The translations under genes and the position numbers were made by a program. Of a stretch of 64,000 nucleotides of DNA, positions 56,100 through 64,000 are shown in pieces. Where the stretch lies: assembly GCA_010909165.1 (NCBI GenBank), contig VJWM01000202.1:124001-188000 (forward strand), given 5' to 3'. Source of the DNA: Anthoceros angustus (taxonomy: Eukaryota; Streptophyta; Anthocerotopsida; Anthocerotales; Anthocerotaceae). A model generated the notes under the pieces. It saw only the letters and a program-made list of their open reading frames with translations, searched no databases and had not been told where the DNA came from. The number at the start of each line of letters is the position of its first letter. Position 1 is the stretch's first letter.

Positions 56100-57752
56100 A
56101 TGGCAGGGGTGAAGGGCGGCGTGCAGGCCCGGGACGCGGTGGGCGTCCTCCTCCTGGGCGCGGGAGGGAAGAAGAGCCGGGCTGTGCTGCGCAGGCCGCT
56201 GCTTCTGGGCATCTTCCTCTTCCTGTGCCTCTTCCTCCCCCTCACGCTCGTCGTGCTGGATGGCGTCTCCGGGTGGTGCGACTCGGAAGCCGTGTCGGCC
56301 GGGGGTCCGGAGCAGCAGGGGGCCAAGGCGACGGCGGCGCTGTGCATGGCGGTGGAGCGCATGAGGCGGTCGGCGCGGGACGTGACGTCCTCGCTGGAGG
56401 ACGGGGATCCGGAGCGCTGGCTGCTGGAGGAGGGGGACGACGCGCCCAACGTGCTGGCCTGGAAGAGCCAGTGGGAGCGGCGGAACCTGACGCTCAAGGG
56501 GAAGCCGGGGCCTGGGCTCCGGCCCAACCTCACGGTCTGGGAGCTGGAGGTGGTGGACACCAAGAAGGTGGGGGAGGTGAAGGAGGTGGCGGACGCGCTC
56601 AAGTGCAGCCCGCGCCGCGTGCCGGTGATGCTGTCCGTGGGGGAGCTCGGGACGGTGGCGTGCCCCGCGCTCTGGGAGTGCAAGAAGGGGAAGGCGGGCT
56701 TGAGGGCGGTGTGCGGGGACCCGACGCTGGTGGACGAGGAGGATCCCGTGTCGCTCCCGACGGAGGGCGGCTTCACCACGCTCCGCCTCGGGGAGCGGGC
56801 GGTGGGGAAGTACGTCGCGCAGCGCGGGGGCTTCGCCTTCCTCGCCCACGTCTACACCAACAAGCTCGCGCAGGTGTTCGACGCCGGCCAGATTTTCCTC
56901 AAAGGCGGGTGCTGGGAGGTGGAGGGGAGGCGGCCGCTGGTGCGCGACGGGCACCGGGTCCTGGAGCTCCCGGCGGCCATCAGCCTGGCGTCCGGCCACG
57001 CCAGCAGCCAGTTCCACGGCCTGGCGGAGCTGCTCCCGCGCATCGCCCTCCTGCTGCCCGCCATCCGCGCGTTTCCGGGGGCCGGGGTCGTGGTGTCCAA
57101 GCCGGACGTGGCGGCGGTCTCCACCTTCTTCCGGCTGCTGGGCGAGCCTGAGCCGGACCCGGGGCGCGTGCATGTGTTGGGCGACAAGGACCTGGTGCGC
57201 GCGGACATTCTGGTGGTGGCGCAGGGGCCTCTCTGCGGGAGGGCGAGCGGGAGCCTGTGGCGTCGCATTCGGCGGGCGCATTTCCGGGTGGGGCGGACAA
57301 GGTGGGGAGCGCGGGCTGGTACGTTGTGGTGGAGGCGGAAGGCGAGCCGGGGCTGGTGCAGCACGACGGGGATCGTGGCTGGGCTGGAGGCGGCTCTGGG
57401 TTCGGCGCGGGTGCGGGTGTTCTCGGACCGGGTGAATTGGAGCATGGAGGCCACCAGGGAGCTCTTCTCCCGGGCCGCGGTGATGCTGGGACCGCACGGC
57501 GCCGGGCTGTCGAACATGGTGTTCATGCCGCACGCCGCGTCCGTCGTGGAGGTGCGGCCCAGCAACTTCAGCAACCCCTGCTACCACTCGCTGGCGGACG
57601 CGCTGCGCTTCAACTATTACAGGATCGACGCTCCCGGCGTGAAGAGCAGCCGGATGGACGTGGACGTGGAGGCGACTGTCGCGCTGGTGGCGTCCATCGT
57701 CCGCGCCCGCGGCCGGCCTGTGCCATTCTACCCGCAGCTTGTCACGTCTTAG
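56100..57752 (+). CDS. GT61 family glycosyltransferase (type II Golgi membrane protein), 550 residues, single exon
   Basis: GT61 enzymes use nucleotide sugars to add xylose or arabinose to wall polysaccharides or N-glycans in the Golgi. The ATG at 56100 gives a short basic cytosolic tail and one membrane anchor at residues about 33-53 (LLLGIFLFLCLFLPLTLVVL), then a lumenal stem and catalytic domain. Signature text is HVYTNKLAQVFDAGQ, HGLAELLPRIALLLPAI, VNWSMEATRELFSRAAVMLG, PHGAGLSNMVF and VVEVRPSNFSNPCYHSLADA. The gene is very GC-rich with no intron, unlike its neighbours. At 57283-57370 the frame (HFRVGRTRWGARAGTLWW) looks wrong. The next frame reads GGADKVGSAGWYVVVEAEGE, which fits the family much better, so two compensating single-base indels are suspected. 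Acceptor substrate is unknown. Confidence 0.88.
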   Translation: MAGVKGGVQARDAVGVLLLGAGGKKSRAVLRRPLLLGIFLFLCLFLPLTLVVLDGVSGWCDSEAVSAGGPEQQGAKATAALCMAVERMRRSARDVTSSLEDGDPERWLLEEGDDAPNVLAWKSQWERRNLTLKGKPGPGLRPNLTVWELEVVDTKKVGEVKEVADALKCSPRRVPVMLSVGELGTVACPALWECKKGKAGLRAVCGDPTLVDEEDPVSLPTEGGFTTLRLGERAVGKYVAQRGGFAFLAHVYTNKLAQVFDAGQIFLKGGCWEVEGRRPLVRDGHRVLELPAAISLASGHASSQFHGLAELLPRIALLLPAIRAFPGAGVVVSKPDVAAVSTFFRLLGEPEPDPGRVHVLGDKDLVRADILVVAQGPLCGRASGSLWRRIRRAHFRVGRTRWGARAGTLWWRRKASRGWCSTTGIVAGLEAALGSARVRVFSDRVNWSMEATRELFSRAAVMLGPHGAGLSNMVFMPHAASVVEVRPSNFSNPCYHSLADALRFNYYRIDAPGVKSSRMDVDVEATVALVASIVRARGRPVPFYPQLVTS

Positions 57753-59291
57753 AGCAAGCAATCGAGCAGTCGATCCTCCAGACTGAGTCATGTGACCCAT
57801 CTCCGCCGCGCTTGTGTATCTACTGTGTGGTGGCGGATTCCAGGCCAAGGCAGGCCCGCACAAGCGCTTGAAACGTGCACACGTACAAGAGCTTGGAAGC
57901 TGGGAACTGCCGAGCCCGTGGTGGAATCGGTTGGCGGCCCGATTCGGGTTTGCGAAAGTGAACTGGTCTTCAGAATGGCTGCCATTTCCCAAGCACGGGA
58001 TCCCGAGGGGCCTCAGGCGAATGGGGAGCATCACCACCAGGAGAGACCAGCGCGCAATGTACAATTAGTTTCTGACGGCAGGTGCAGCAGGATTTGTTCT
58101 TCACAAGGCGTGGAATACAGTGTCGCCCACAACCGACATGGAGTTCCTTGGCCCTTGTATTGGCAGTGACAGCCTAAGGCCCAGAAGCAGAAATCTGAGA
58201 GCAAGTAATAGGATTGGGGGTTAGCATTCTCCGTGTTTTGTTCTCGATCGCCATCTTGTACGAATTACTTTCCTAGCACGCTTACGCTTGCCAACGTGTG
58301 TGCGGAATATGAGCACTCCACGACCTCGTCGCTGGGGTGGTTTCGCATGTATGACTTTAATGCAAATCTTTCAAGGCATGTGTATGTACAAGAGAGATAC
58401 TGTATGTCCAAAGGCTGCCCAATGTCAGAGGTCAGAGCATTCCTTGTGCAGTATCCCAAGACAGGGGGCCGAGCCGGGCCGACTTGCCCCCACAATCCGT
58501 TCTCATGCATGTACACTTTGTACAGCTCGCCTACGGTAATCTCCGAAGCCACAAATGTTTGGCGCGTGCGGCTTCGTCCGTGGCGTCAGACGCCTATGGT
58601 TGCCCCATAGCCTCCTACACGGGCTCTGCAGACTGCAGGACGCCCATGTCATCCGTACCAGTTTAGTCGATGTACAGTATGTACATATGTAAGTATATGT
58701 ACATACTGTATATGTAAGCTGGGAACGAGATGGTGGCAGAGAAGCTTCACAAGCAGGATCTTCAAGTCGGGAAAACGGTATTCACGATTCTCCGTTCTAG
58801 GCCGATTCCGACACAACTTCTCCCCTGTTTTAGAAGTAAGTGCACAAAAAAACATATTCTCGCCTGACACTGACCAGGGCTAGCCATCTCTAGGATAATC
58901 TGTTTTCAGGGCTGCACGATGTACATGGCTCCTACAACCCTAAAAATAGGACTGGAATAACTCCCAGGGCCCACCTCATGAAAACGACTGACACTGACTG
59001 TGTTCTGGAATCTGGTTCCCACAAGCGAGCCCTGCGGACCGGAGACTGCGGACTGCGAGGTGCGAGATTTTGTTTGTGCAGTGACCTTCGGATAGTGGAG
59101 AGGGTCCAAGGTCTTCCAGGCTGTCAAGCGTCCAAGGCTGGTGAAGCAAGCCTCTCCAGTGTCTCCACCAGTTCACATCCTGTTGTGCATGCAGATTGTC
59201 TCAGTTACATGGTAAGTTGGTTGTAACGGGCTGCAGCGTCCCGCTCGTTGTATTGTACGTACCACTGGGAGCAACCACTGCAGCAGGACCA
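57753..59291. other. Intergenic region with 3' UTRs of the flanking convergent genes
   Basis: GT61 (plus) and the ORF at 59292-59809 (minus) converge here. No domain was recognised. A perfect hairpin lies at 58673-58710. Confidence 0.5.
58673..58710. repeat. Perfect 16-bp inverted repeat with a 6-base loop
   Basis: TACAGTATGTACATAT, loop GTAAGT, ATATGTACATACTGTA. All 16 pairs match. It could form a strong hairpin or cruciform and lies in the convergent intergenic space, so it may act at transcript ends. Confidence 0.92.
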
Positions 59292-59809
59292 CTACCTGCT
59301 CAGCTTGTAACAGCGTGTCACTTCTAGCTCACACGTTTCCTGATCCAGAACGAATTTCAAGCCACGGGAAGGCTCCAGGGTTCCCCCGAATCGCAGCTTC
59401 TTTGAAAGAGCAGAACGAGGACCTGTAGCCCCCTTCACAACAAACAGGCCATTGATATCCGCGTCTGTAGCCATGAGCTGAATTCTCCGCTTGAGCCCTG
59501 TGCATGCCTTGGCAAACAGCGACTCTTCGAGCATGGACTTGGAAACCTCTGCCGTCACACCGTCAGCCTCCGCACTCACAGAGTGTGCCCCGCCCTTCGT
59601 GCTTGGCTTGTACACCATCTGCTTTGCAATCTGTTGCTGAATGGATCGCGTCACCTTCTTCGCATTGCTCTCTATCTCTTTTGGTGAGAGGCTCGGTCCG
59701 GCTGCTGCCTCCGTACTCGTTGCCTTTCTTTCTCCTCCAACATTCTTTTCAATTCCTTGATGGTGTCGCAGGCATCCCATGGGCGGGGCCTCTTCGTAGC
59801 TGGTGCCAT
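59292..59809 (-). CDS. Unknown protein with an apparent internal frameshift, about 170 residues
   Basis: I do not recognise the family. An ATG at 59809 opens MAPATKRPRPWDACDTIKEL then KRMLEEKERQRVRRQQ, a basic coiled helix, but that frame stops soon after. Near 59690-59730 the neighbouring frame takes over with LSPKEIESNAKKVTRSIQQQ, a charged middle (EVSKSMLEESLFAKACTGLK) and an ordered C-terminus (GLFVVKGATGPRSALSKKLR, LKFVLDQETCELEVTRC), stopping at 59292. The two parts look like one protein split by one base, either a sequencing error or a real lesion. An intron cannot fit in the gap. The product looks nuclear (basic N-terminus), but function is unknown. Upstream exons beyond 59809 are possible. 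Confidence 0.5.
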
Positions 59810-60603
59810 GTCTGTTTTGCAAACCACAGGCCTGTCGCAACGACTTAGCTGAAACACGCAATATCTCCTGGAAGTTTTGTAAGCTTGGGACCAGTGTTCC
59901 ATACAACTGGACTGTATGCCTCAGGTGGATGTTTTGCAGTGCTCAAGACACTGAAGAGGCCCTGACAGAAAGCGGTTTTCCAACCATCAGTGCAATCTAT
60001 GGTACAGAAAAGGCATGTGAGCTGAACGCAAAGGAAGATGGTCCCGGATCCTAGCACATCAGGTAAACAATTCATCGAAGGTACCCCCGCTGACAACAAC
60101 ATCATGCATTGGCTGTAAGTGCAGACTGGAGCACCTGAATCTTTCCCAAGAGGAGGCAAGCAACAGACAAATTTCAGCATCGCCACTTTGGATCAAAGAG
60201 TAGCGTACAACCTAAACACAACGCTTCAAAAGTGATGTCCGCCGAGCGACGCCGCCGAACACCAATCAGCACTAGCGGGTCCACCAGCTTATAAGACCTA
60301 CTTTCAGATGTTCAGATGCGTGGGAAGAGAATGACGCTGCTTTAGGCGGGGAACTAGCTCCTGCGTTGATCAGCGATCTCCCGCACCAACCTTCATATCA
60401 ATGACGGTTGGATTGTGCGGGAAACAGACTCCTGGGTTAAGCAGAAGGCTGGGTTGATATAGGCCGGGATTCAAGAACATTCCAAGTTCGCAATTCACGG
60501 TCCACGACTCCTTTTCCGTTCCATACCCACACGGGCTACAAGAGTGAAAATTGCGTTAAGTTACAGTGGAATATTGTCTCAACGTTTGCTGCTATTCAGG
60601 CCT
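59810..60603. other. Intergenic between translin and the frameshifted ORF
   Basis: It contains the translin 3' UTR and the upstream region of the minus-strand ORF. No further gene was seen. Confidence 0.5.
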
Positions 60604-62128
60604 TCATGGCACAGCCACAGCAGAGCCTGATTGGAGCCCTCGGATCTTAACGTCATACAGAACCTCTTCCACTTTCTTCAAATCATATTTCATGCCTGCA
60701 CAGGTTCACAACGAGCCCAGTGTCAGCCACCGGCACAACTCCATGCATCACCATTTTGGCATGCCACGAAGTAGAAATGACGAGCTTCGGTTAAGCCTTG
60801 AACAGTCCAAACACCACGGCAAAGTACTCTTTCGTGATCACGTATTCATGGCCTTCAAAGGCTTACCATCGAATCGCTTGCGCAAGGTATCATTGCGAAG
60901 GTTCAGAATTCGGAATGCAGAGTACAGGTTGCTAAGAAAGTCGGATACTTGGCGGGGACAGTCGTAGTCACCAGCAGTGACTCGGTTGACCACAAATCTA
61001 GGCTGCATCACAGACGTACACTTCACAACAGTGTTGCAAAGGACTGGACAGAGAGGAACGCAAACTTCTGACAAAGAAAGACGTACCAGCTCATTGGAAA
61101 AGTTGCATATCCCTGCCAGTAAACAAAGAACTGTAAGGACCTCAACAGCTTGACTCTCAAGCGCTGTGGAGGCCGGAGATCAATGGCTTACCACCAGGAA
61201 CAAAACACAATGACGTTGAACTCACAACCTACAGTGCTGACTCACCAATAAGATAATCTTCAAGATCGAGGTGGAACTCTTCCGTCACTGCAAACAGCAA
61301 GGAGACTTCAGACACTTCAAGCTATTAGGCCAGATTGCAACTGACAGCAGACTGAGCTGCCGGCCACATCAAAGAGCCACCTTCAGATGAAGAGATTGCA
61401 GAATCAACCGTCATCCTTCAGGTTATAACCTTACAGCCTAAAATTTCCTGTGTCTCCGGGTGTGATACAAGCGTCTTCTTGTCCAGCCAATGTAGAAACG
61501 CAAGGATGGAGACCACAGTGTTGGTCTGATTGCGCCAAAAATCGTGATATCTAGAAAACAACGCTACATCAGGTCAACCACTAGCTTTTAACCTCCACAG
61601 AGCATTCCCTTTCAGTTTAGCATTTCAAGAGAGACTCCATGCAAGGATAACTGCATCATCAAGTGCTCCACTTCTAACATACAGTTGACATGATTGCAGT
61701 TACCAAATACCTATAATACTGTCCAGGTTGTTTCTTGATGACGTCCGCAAGCTCTTTGTATTGCTCCCTTACTGCAGGCAATTGATCTCTGACTTTTTGT
61801 ATCACCGGCTCTGCAGTCCTCCAATGTCAGGAATGTAAAAACTCCTTCCCAGCAGGAGCAGAGCAGCCAAAACCATTTGAACCCTGACAAAGCAGAACCG
61901 AACCGAAAAGAAGAAAATTGAACTCATTTCCTGGATTCATGCGAAACCTAACTGGCAACAGAGGCATCACTCACCGGTGGAGAGGGATGTGGTGTGGTGG
62001 ATCGGCAGCAGTGATGCCTGCATCGCTCGGATAGAAGCATCCAAATCCGCTACAACTGATCTCAATGCATCTCGCACTGCACCTGACTCTTCCAGCTGCG
62101 TACGAAATTGTTCAAACAGCGAATCCAT
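60604..62128 (-). CDS. TSN: Translin, 221 residues, 7 exons
   Basis: Exons (minus) are 62128-61975, 61810-61711, 61550-61435, 61287-61246, 61112-61087, 61002-60867 and 60695-60604; phases add up. Translin binds single-stranded RNA/DNA and forms the C3PO complex with TRAX, a nuclease that removes passenger strands and processes tRNA ends. The product starts MDSLFEQFRTQLEESGAVRD. Further conserved text includes QLPAVREQYKELADVIKKQP, GQYYRYHDFWRNQTNTVVSI, FHLDLEDYLIGICNFSNELP, RFVVNRVTAGDYDCPRQVSD and LNLRNDTLRKRFDGMKYDLK. It ends VKIRGLQSGSAVAVP. This is full length for the core family. Exon 5 has only 26 bases. It is divergently paired with the complex I gene. Confidence 0.94.
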
Positions 62129-62487
62129 CCCAGAAATGCTGCCTAAACGACCGAAAGCTCGCTTGCCGCTTCTTCAGTGTGGATTTCGACCCCCACCGTC
62201 CCAGCATTCGGTTCGTAAAACGAGACGCTGAATGTATAACCTTTATTTGCAGTCTAATAACGAATGGCCCGAAAGACTGCAAAACAGGAAGCCTGGCACC
62301 GAGCCCTCCGCACTCGCCGCAGGTCCGTCTTTTGGTGCATGCGGTATTTGACGTTCTGCCCCGGTAATCGCTCGTAGCTTTGATGTTGGATGCGCCCCCT
62401 TTTGTTGCTGATTTTCTTCGTGGTTGCTTTGATGAGGAACAGCGAAGGACGTGAAGGGGGATCCAGCTGCTGTCCAGGAAGGGCGTG
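62129..62487. promoter_or_regulatory. Short bidirectional promoter between translin and the complex I gene
   Basis: The start codons are on opposite strands with 359 bases between them, so both promoters and leaders share this interval. No TATA box is evident; ACCGTCCCAGC and CGAACCG text is GC-rich near the translin side. Confidence 0.6.
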
Positions 62488-63948
62488 ATGGCCTCTTTGC
62501 AGAGGGCAAGGAGAGCTGCAATTTCTATTCACTCTACCCTGCAGTCATCAAGCGGCAGCACAGCTCTTGCGGGCGCAGTGCAGAAGCGGGGTTTGGCTGG
62601 GGCTCCAGTGGCACCCCCTCCCCCGCCCCCGCCCGAGAAGACTCACTTTGGAGGGCTTAAGGATGAAGACCGCATATTCACCAACTTGTATGGACAGCAT
62701 GATCCGTTTCTGAAGGGAGCTATTAAGCGGGGTGACTGGCATCGGACAAAGGACTTGGTTCTGAAAGGGTCGGATTGGATCGTGAATGAGATCAAGAAAT
62801 CAGGGCTTAGGGGTAGAGGCGGTGCAGGGTTTCCGTCAGGGATGAAGTGGTCGTTCATGCCGAAGGTGTCGGATGGCCGCCCCTCCTACCTTGTTGTCAA
62901 CGCCGACGAGAGTGAGCCGGGGACTTGCAAGGACCGTGAGATCATGAGACATGATCCCCACAAACTCATTGAGGGATGTTTGATTGCAGGCGTTGGGATG
63001 CGGGCTCGTGCAGGTTACATCTATATCCGGGGGGAGTATGTGAATGAGAGGCTCAACCTTGAGAAAGCACTCAAAGAAGCTTACAAGGCTGGGTATATCG
63101 GGAAAAATGCTTGTGGCTCTGGATACGATTTTGATTTGTATATTTCATTTGGTGCTGGTGCCTACATCTGTGGAGAAGAGACAGCTCTTATTGAGAGCTT
63201 GGAGGGGAAGCAAGGGAAGCCGAGATTGAAGCCTCCTTTCCCTGCTAACGTTGGGCTCTATGGCTGTCCGACAACGGTGACTAATGTAGAAACAGTAGCC
63301 GTTTCTCCTACCATCCTTCGGAGAGGACCAGAGTGGTTTGCTAGCTTTGGGAGGAAGAACAATGCAGGTACCAAGCTGTATTGCATATCGGGACATGTGA
63401 ACAAGCCTTGTACTGTGGAGGAAGAAATGAGTATCCCACTGCGAGAGCTTATTGAAGTGCATTGTGGGGGAGTTCGTGGAGGTTGGGACAATCTCCTGGC
63501 TATCATTCCAGGAGGCTCGTCTGTGCCTTTGCTTCCCAGAAGTATCTGTGATGATGTGCTGATGGATTTCGATGCGCTGAAAGCTGTGCAATCTGGGCTT
63601 GGAACTGCAGCAGTTATTGTTATGGACAAGTCAACGGATGTTGTGGATGCTATTGCACGTCTCTCATATTTTTATAAGCACGAGAGTTGTGGACAGTGCA
63701 CTCCTTGCAGAGAGGGAACTCCGTGGCTTTGGCAGCTAATGGAGAGGTTGAAGGTGGGGAATGCCAAGCTGGAAGAGATTGATATGCTCCACGAAGTCAC
63801 CAAGCAGATTGAGGGTCACACGATCTGTGCTTTGGGTGATGCAGCAGCCTGGCCCGTCCAGGGCTTAATTCGCCATTTCAGGCCGGAGCTTGAAAAGAGA
63901 ATATATGAGAGGGCGAAAAAGGAAAGCGAGCTAGCAGCGGCAGGCTAG
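62488..63948 (+). CDS. NDUFV1: Mitochondrial complex I 51-kDa subunit (NDUFV1), 486 residues, uninterrupted
   Basis: This subunit binds NADH, FMN and the N3 [4Fe-4S] cluster at the tip of the complex I matrix arm. The N-terminus [20 protein letters not shown] is an Arg/Ser-rich mitochondrial presequence, followed by a proline run. The nucleotide-binding region has [19 protein letters not shown] and [40 protein letters not shown] and the substrate loop [20 protein letters not shown] follow. Cluster ligands are the three cysteines in [12 protein letters not shown] plus the Cys in [13 protein letters not shown]. Length matches plant homologues (about 490). I chose the ATG at 62488; the preceding GTG is not a eukaryotic start. 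No intron interrupts the coding sequence, whereas most neighbours have 5-15 exons. It ends ELAAAG, complete within the window. Confidence 0.96.
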   Translation: MASLQRARRAAISIHSTLQSSSGSTALAGAVQKRGLAGAPVAPPPPPPPEKTHFGGLKDEDRIFTNLYGQHDPFLKGAIKRGDWHRTKDLVLKGSDWIVNEIKKSGLRGRGGAGFPSGMKWSFMPKVSDGRPSYLVVNADESEPGTCKDREIMRHDPHKLIEGCLIAGVGMRARAGYIYIRGEYVNERLNLEKALKEAYKAGYIGKNACGSGYDFDLYISFGAGAYICGEETALIESLEGKQGKPRLKPPFPANVGLYGCPTTVTNVETVAVSPTILRRGPEWFASFGRKNNAGTKLYCISGHVNKPCTVEEEMSIPLRELIEVHCGGVRGGWDNLLAIIPGGSSVPLLPRSICDDVLMDFDALKAVQSGLGTAAVIVMDKSTDVVDAIARLSYFYKHESCGQCTPCREGTPWLWQLMERLKVGNAKLEEIDMLHEVTKQIEGHTICALGDAAAWPVQGLIRHFRPELEKRIYERAKKESELAAAG

Positions 63949-64000
63949 CTCTACTAGCACGCAGTGGAATTCCTAGTTCGTTACTCTTGGAAGACTTGAA

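Noticed and set aside
56010-58064. 684-residue minus-strand frame opposite the GT61 gene
   Set aside because: Shadow frame caused by very high GC at third codon positions; it is His/Arg/Pro-rich with no domain, and the plus strand has a clear GT61.
1-64000. CRISPR array, bacterial operon, rRNA or tRNA genes
   Set aside because: No direct-repeat/spacer structure, no bacterial-type gene clusters and no recognisable tRNA or rRNA were seen; the tandem repeats here have no unique spacers.

Overview
The window is nuclear DNA of a land plant. Spliced genes with GT/AG introns of roughly 70-600 bases encode plant families (FRO ferric reductase, PHOX-type TPR-PB1 protein, ataxin-2/CID protein, GT61 glycosyltransferase, plant-type translin), and Ty1/copia elements carry plant initiator-Met tRNA primer sites. 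Short introns, compact genes and unusually short intergenic gaps fit a non-seed plant of bryophyte or lycophyte grade, but the species cannot be fixed from the sequence alone.

Layout. 1-5161: a broken plus-strand copia element. 5162-15065: a second copia family inserted into the 3' LTR of the first, on the minus strand, as a three-LTR tandem (LTR-internal-LTR-internal-LTR) flanked by a 5-bp duplication ATCTG. 16.5-27.8 kb: three tandem minus-strand ferric reductase copies. The distal one is intact, the middle one is frameshifted but nearly full length, and the one nearest the transposons is a decayed 5' half. A small two-exon gene of unknown function lies between copies. 28.5-42.8 kb: a gene-dense block with a plastid-type double thioredoxin-fold protein (minus), a PHOX protein (plus) and an ataxin-2 homologue (plus). 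44.4-50.0 kb: the E2 enzyme UBC13 and the TBP repressor DR1, separated by AT-rich DNA with transposon debris. 50.8-55.5 kb: a truncated GH31 glucosidase pseudogene, a receptor-kinase fragment and a 44-bp GC-rich minisatellite bounded by a short inverted repeat. 56.1-57.8 kb: a GC-rich single-exon GT61 glycosyltransferase. 59.3-59.8 kb: a frameshifted ORF of unknown family. 60.6-63.9 kb: translin and the mitochondrial complex I 51-kDa subunit, divergently arranged with 359 bp between their start codons.

The genes do not form a pathway. They are ordinary housekeeping loci: iron reduction, chaperone and RNA-granule biology, K63 ubiquitination, transcription repression, wall or glycan synthesis, small-RNA processing and respiration. 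The most unusual structure is the tandem three-LTR copia composite. Differences between its two copies concentrate at CAG/CTG sites and in the inner halves of the composite. This looks either like a CHG-methylation-linked sequencing artefact in unpolished repeat interiors or like a very unusual mutational process. All exon structures were read by eye; splice phases were checked to add up, but no search or alignment was run.
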